6,534 nucleotides of DNA. Source: Bacillota bacterium. Lineage in GTDB: Bacteria > Bacillota > Clostridia > Christensenellales > CAG-138. Shown here piece after piece: positions 5,745 to 6,534 of the stretch. The stretch lies in the NCBI GenBank assembly GCA_016288175.1, contig JAEEYN010000046.1, positions 1 to 6,534 on the forward strand, written 5' to 3'. Under the pieces are notes generated by a model. It did not search any database, had not been told where the DNA came from, and saw only the letters and a program-made list of their open reading frames with translations. The position numbers were made by a program, and so were the translations under genes. Every line of letters begins with the position of its first letter. Positions within the stretch are counted from its first letter, which is position 1.

Positions 5745-5787
5745 AACCGGGACATCCTTTTCGGGATGTTCCGGTTTTCGGTTTTTC
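5745..5787. terminator. Bidirectional intrinsic terminator after gerM
   Basis: A 13-bp stem, 5745-5757 with 5764-5776 (one G.T pair), has a 6-nt loop. On the plus strand it is followed by TTCGGTTTTTC, serving the yabP-yabQ-gerM operon. On the minus strand it is followed by GTTTTTTTAT (complement of 5735-5744), so it can also stop transcripts coming from the small gene at 5878-6261. Confidence 0.85.
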
Positions 5788-5850
5788 ATATCGCTTTTCG
5801 CCGATCGGCACAGCTAAATAAGCCGTGATGCTGATCAAACGGCGGAAGCT

Positions 5851-5865
5851 GCCGGCGGCGCCGGC
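5851..5865. repeat. Small GC hairpin downstream of the DUF1508 gene
   Basis: gccggc (5851-5856) is repeated as its own complement at 5860-5865 around a 3-nt loop, 12 nt past the stop codon of the minus-strand gene. No T-run follows on the minus strand, so it is unlikely to be a terminator by itself. It could stabilise the mRNA 3' end. The rest of 5788-5877 shows nothing. Confidence 0.35.
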
Positions 5866-5877
5866 TGTTTTCGGAGC

Positions 5878-6261
5878 TTACTCTTCGGGAACGGGCTCGA
5901 GAACGGGAGCGTCGGGAGCATTCCTGCGAACGCTGTCGATGCCGTTCTTGCAGCTGTCCTTCTTGACATAGCCCTCGCTTGCGGCGATGATCTGGCCGTT
6001 CTTTGCCTTCAGGCGGAAACGGAACTGACCGGCCTTGTCCTTGTAGATCTCGAACTTCGGGTGGGTCTGCGCTTCGAAGCCTTCGATGGTCTGATCCTCG
6101 AGATTCGCGACCGGAGCGTTGGTACGGACACTTTCGCAGCCGTTCTTGCAGGCGTCGAGAGTGTTGTAGACTTCGCCGCCGACGGCAACGATCTCGCCGT
6201 TCACGGCTTTGAGAGCGAAGGTGAAGCCGGTTTTGGTGGCTTTGATTACAAATTTACCCAT
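5878..6261 (-). CDS. DUF1508 (YegP-like) tandem-repeat protein
   Basis: A 127-aa cytoplasmic protein, with no signal peptide, made of two copies of the roughly 50-residue DUF1508/YegP motif. Repeat 1 (about 2-50) has FTFALKAVNGEIVAV, then DACKNGCESVRTNAP. Repeat 2 (about 68-116) has FRFRLKAKNGQIIAASEGY, then DSCKNGIDSVRRNAP. The acidic Pro-rich tail ends LEPVPEE. Two tandem repeats is the usual arrangement, as in E. coli YegP (about 110 aa). The biochemical role of the family is unsettled. The ATG at 6261 is chosen because AGGA (6270-6273) lies 8 nt upstream of it; the ATG at 6270 would overlap that site. A longer upstream open frame exists but crosses the promoter. The gene appears monocistronic, with its own promoter and the shared terminator downstream. 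Confidence 0.9.
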   Translation of the reverse strand: MGKFVIKATKTGFTFALKAVNGEIVAVGGEVYNTLDACKNGCESVRTNAPVANLEDQTIEGFEAQTHPKFEIYKDKAGQFRFRLKAKNGQIIAASEGYVKKDSCKNGIDSVRRNAPDAPVLEPVPEE

Positions 6262-6301
6262 AATATTCATCCTTTCGGCAAATAATATAATTTGCAGTTT
6301 C

Positions 6302-6330
6302 ATTTTATCCCATTTCGGATAATGTGTCAA
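6302..6330 (-). promoter_or_regulatory. Sigma-A promoter of the DUF1508 gene
   Basis: On the minus strand -35 TTGACA (6325-6330, perfect) and -10 TAAAAT (6302-6307, 5/6) are spaced by 17 bp. Transcription should begin near 6295, giving a short leader of about 35 nt that contains the AAAGGATGA ribosome binding site. Confidence 0.87.
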
Positions 6331-6371
6331 TAGCTTTTGAAAAAATCTCCTGCTCATTTTTCCCGGAAACC

Positions 6372-6447
6372 GCCCGTTTGCGATCGAACTGCCGCAGCCG
6401 CCTGAACCCCGCCGCGGACGGAAATCCGCAAACGACAAAAAACGGGC
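6372..6447. repeat. Inverted repeats between two divergent promoters
   Basis: cgtttgcg (6375-6382) is the perfect complement of cgcaaacg (6427-6434). The overlapping segment gcccgttt (6372-6379) also perfectly complements aaacgggc (6440-6447). One arm thus has two alternative partners. The region lies upstream of both the DUF1508 promoter and the tRNA promoter, so it is probably not transcribed from either. It could be a protein-binding site, a remnant, or chance. Confidence 0.35.
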
Positions 6448-6456
6448 AAAAAAGCA

Positions 6457-6485
6457 TTGACAAAGCAAGGTCGATAGTTTATACT
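6457..6485 (+). promoter_or_regulatory. Sigma-A promoter of tRNA-Gly
   Basis: -35 TTGACA (6457-6462, perfect) and -10 TATACT (6480-6485, 5/6) are separated by 17 bp. The tRNA begins 12 nt after the -10 box, so the primary transcript has only a few nt of 5' leader. This is typical of strong stable-RNA promoters. Confidence 0.88.
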
Positions 6486-6497
6486 CAGTCTCGCGAT

Positions 6498-6534
6498 GCG
6501 GGTGTAGCTCAGTGGCAGAGCGTCGGCTTCCCAA
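6498..6534 (+). tRNA. tRNA-Gly, anticodon CCC (partial, cut by window end)
   Basis: The first 37 nt of a tRNA fold as expected: acceptor strand GCGGGTG (6498-6504), TA, D stem GCTC/GAGC with loop AGTGGCA, then anticodon stem TCGGC and loop TTCCCAA (6528-6534). The anticodon is CCC (6530-6532), which reads glycine codon GGG. The GCGGG start is typical of bacterial tRNA-Gly. The 3' half lies outside the window. Confidence 0.92.

Noticed and set aside
6262..6534. Upstream extension of the DUF1508 frame to the window edge
   Set aside because: It would cross the gene's own consensus promoter and run antisense to the tRNA-Gly gene. Homology and the ribosome binding site start at 6261.

Overview
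The window looks like chromosomal DNA from a GC-rich (roughly 55-60% by eye), spore-forming Bacillota (Clostridia-type) organism. The evidence is a yabP-yabQ pair and a two-domain GerM homologue, both endospore-specific families, together with several lipobox lipoproteins, strong AGGAGG-type ribosome binding sites and sigma-A promoters with TTGACA/TATAAT-like boxes. No mobile element, CRISPR array, phage gene or insertion sequence was seen.

Layout. Positions 1-1538 (minus strand) hold a three-gene lipoprotein cassette, read right to left: an uncharacterised 205-aa lipoprotein (921-1538), a 185-aa lipoprotein (339-896), and the first 95 codons of a third (1-285) that is a paralogue of the 185-aa one. 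A sigma-A-like promoter at 1651-1679 precedes the cassette. Positions 1835-3718 (minus) hold rho, the transcription termination factor, closed by an intrinsic terminator at 1794-1821 and driven by a consensus promoter at 3848-3877. Pointing the other way, 4045-5726 (plus) is a compact sporulation operon, yabP-yabQ-gerM, ending in a bidirectional terminator (5745-5787). Positions 5878-6261 (minus) encode a small protein with two DUF1508/YegP-type repeats and its own consensus promoter. At the right edge a consensus promoter drives a tRNA-Gly(CCC) gene that is cut by the window end.

How it fits together. rho and the spore operon share a divergent intergenic region. YabP and YabQ are known sigma-E-regulon proteins needed for spore cortex formation, and GerM is a sigma-E-dependent lipoprotein that supports the forespore-mother-cell channel, so their co-transcription makes functional sense. 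The most notable feature is in Rho: a long disordered insert, with a Tyr/Gln/Gly/Arg-rich prion-like core of about 125 residues, lies between the N-terminal helical domain and the RNA-binding cold-shock domain. The lipoproteins have no recognised function.
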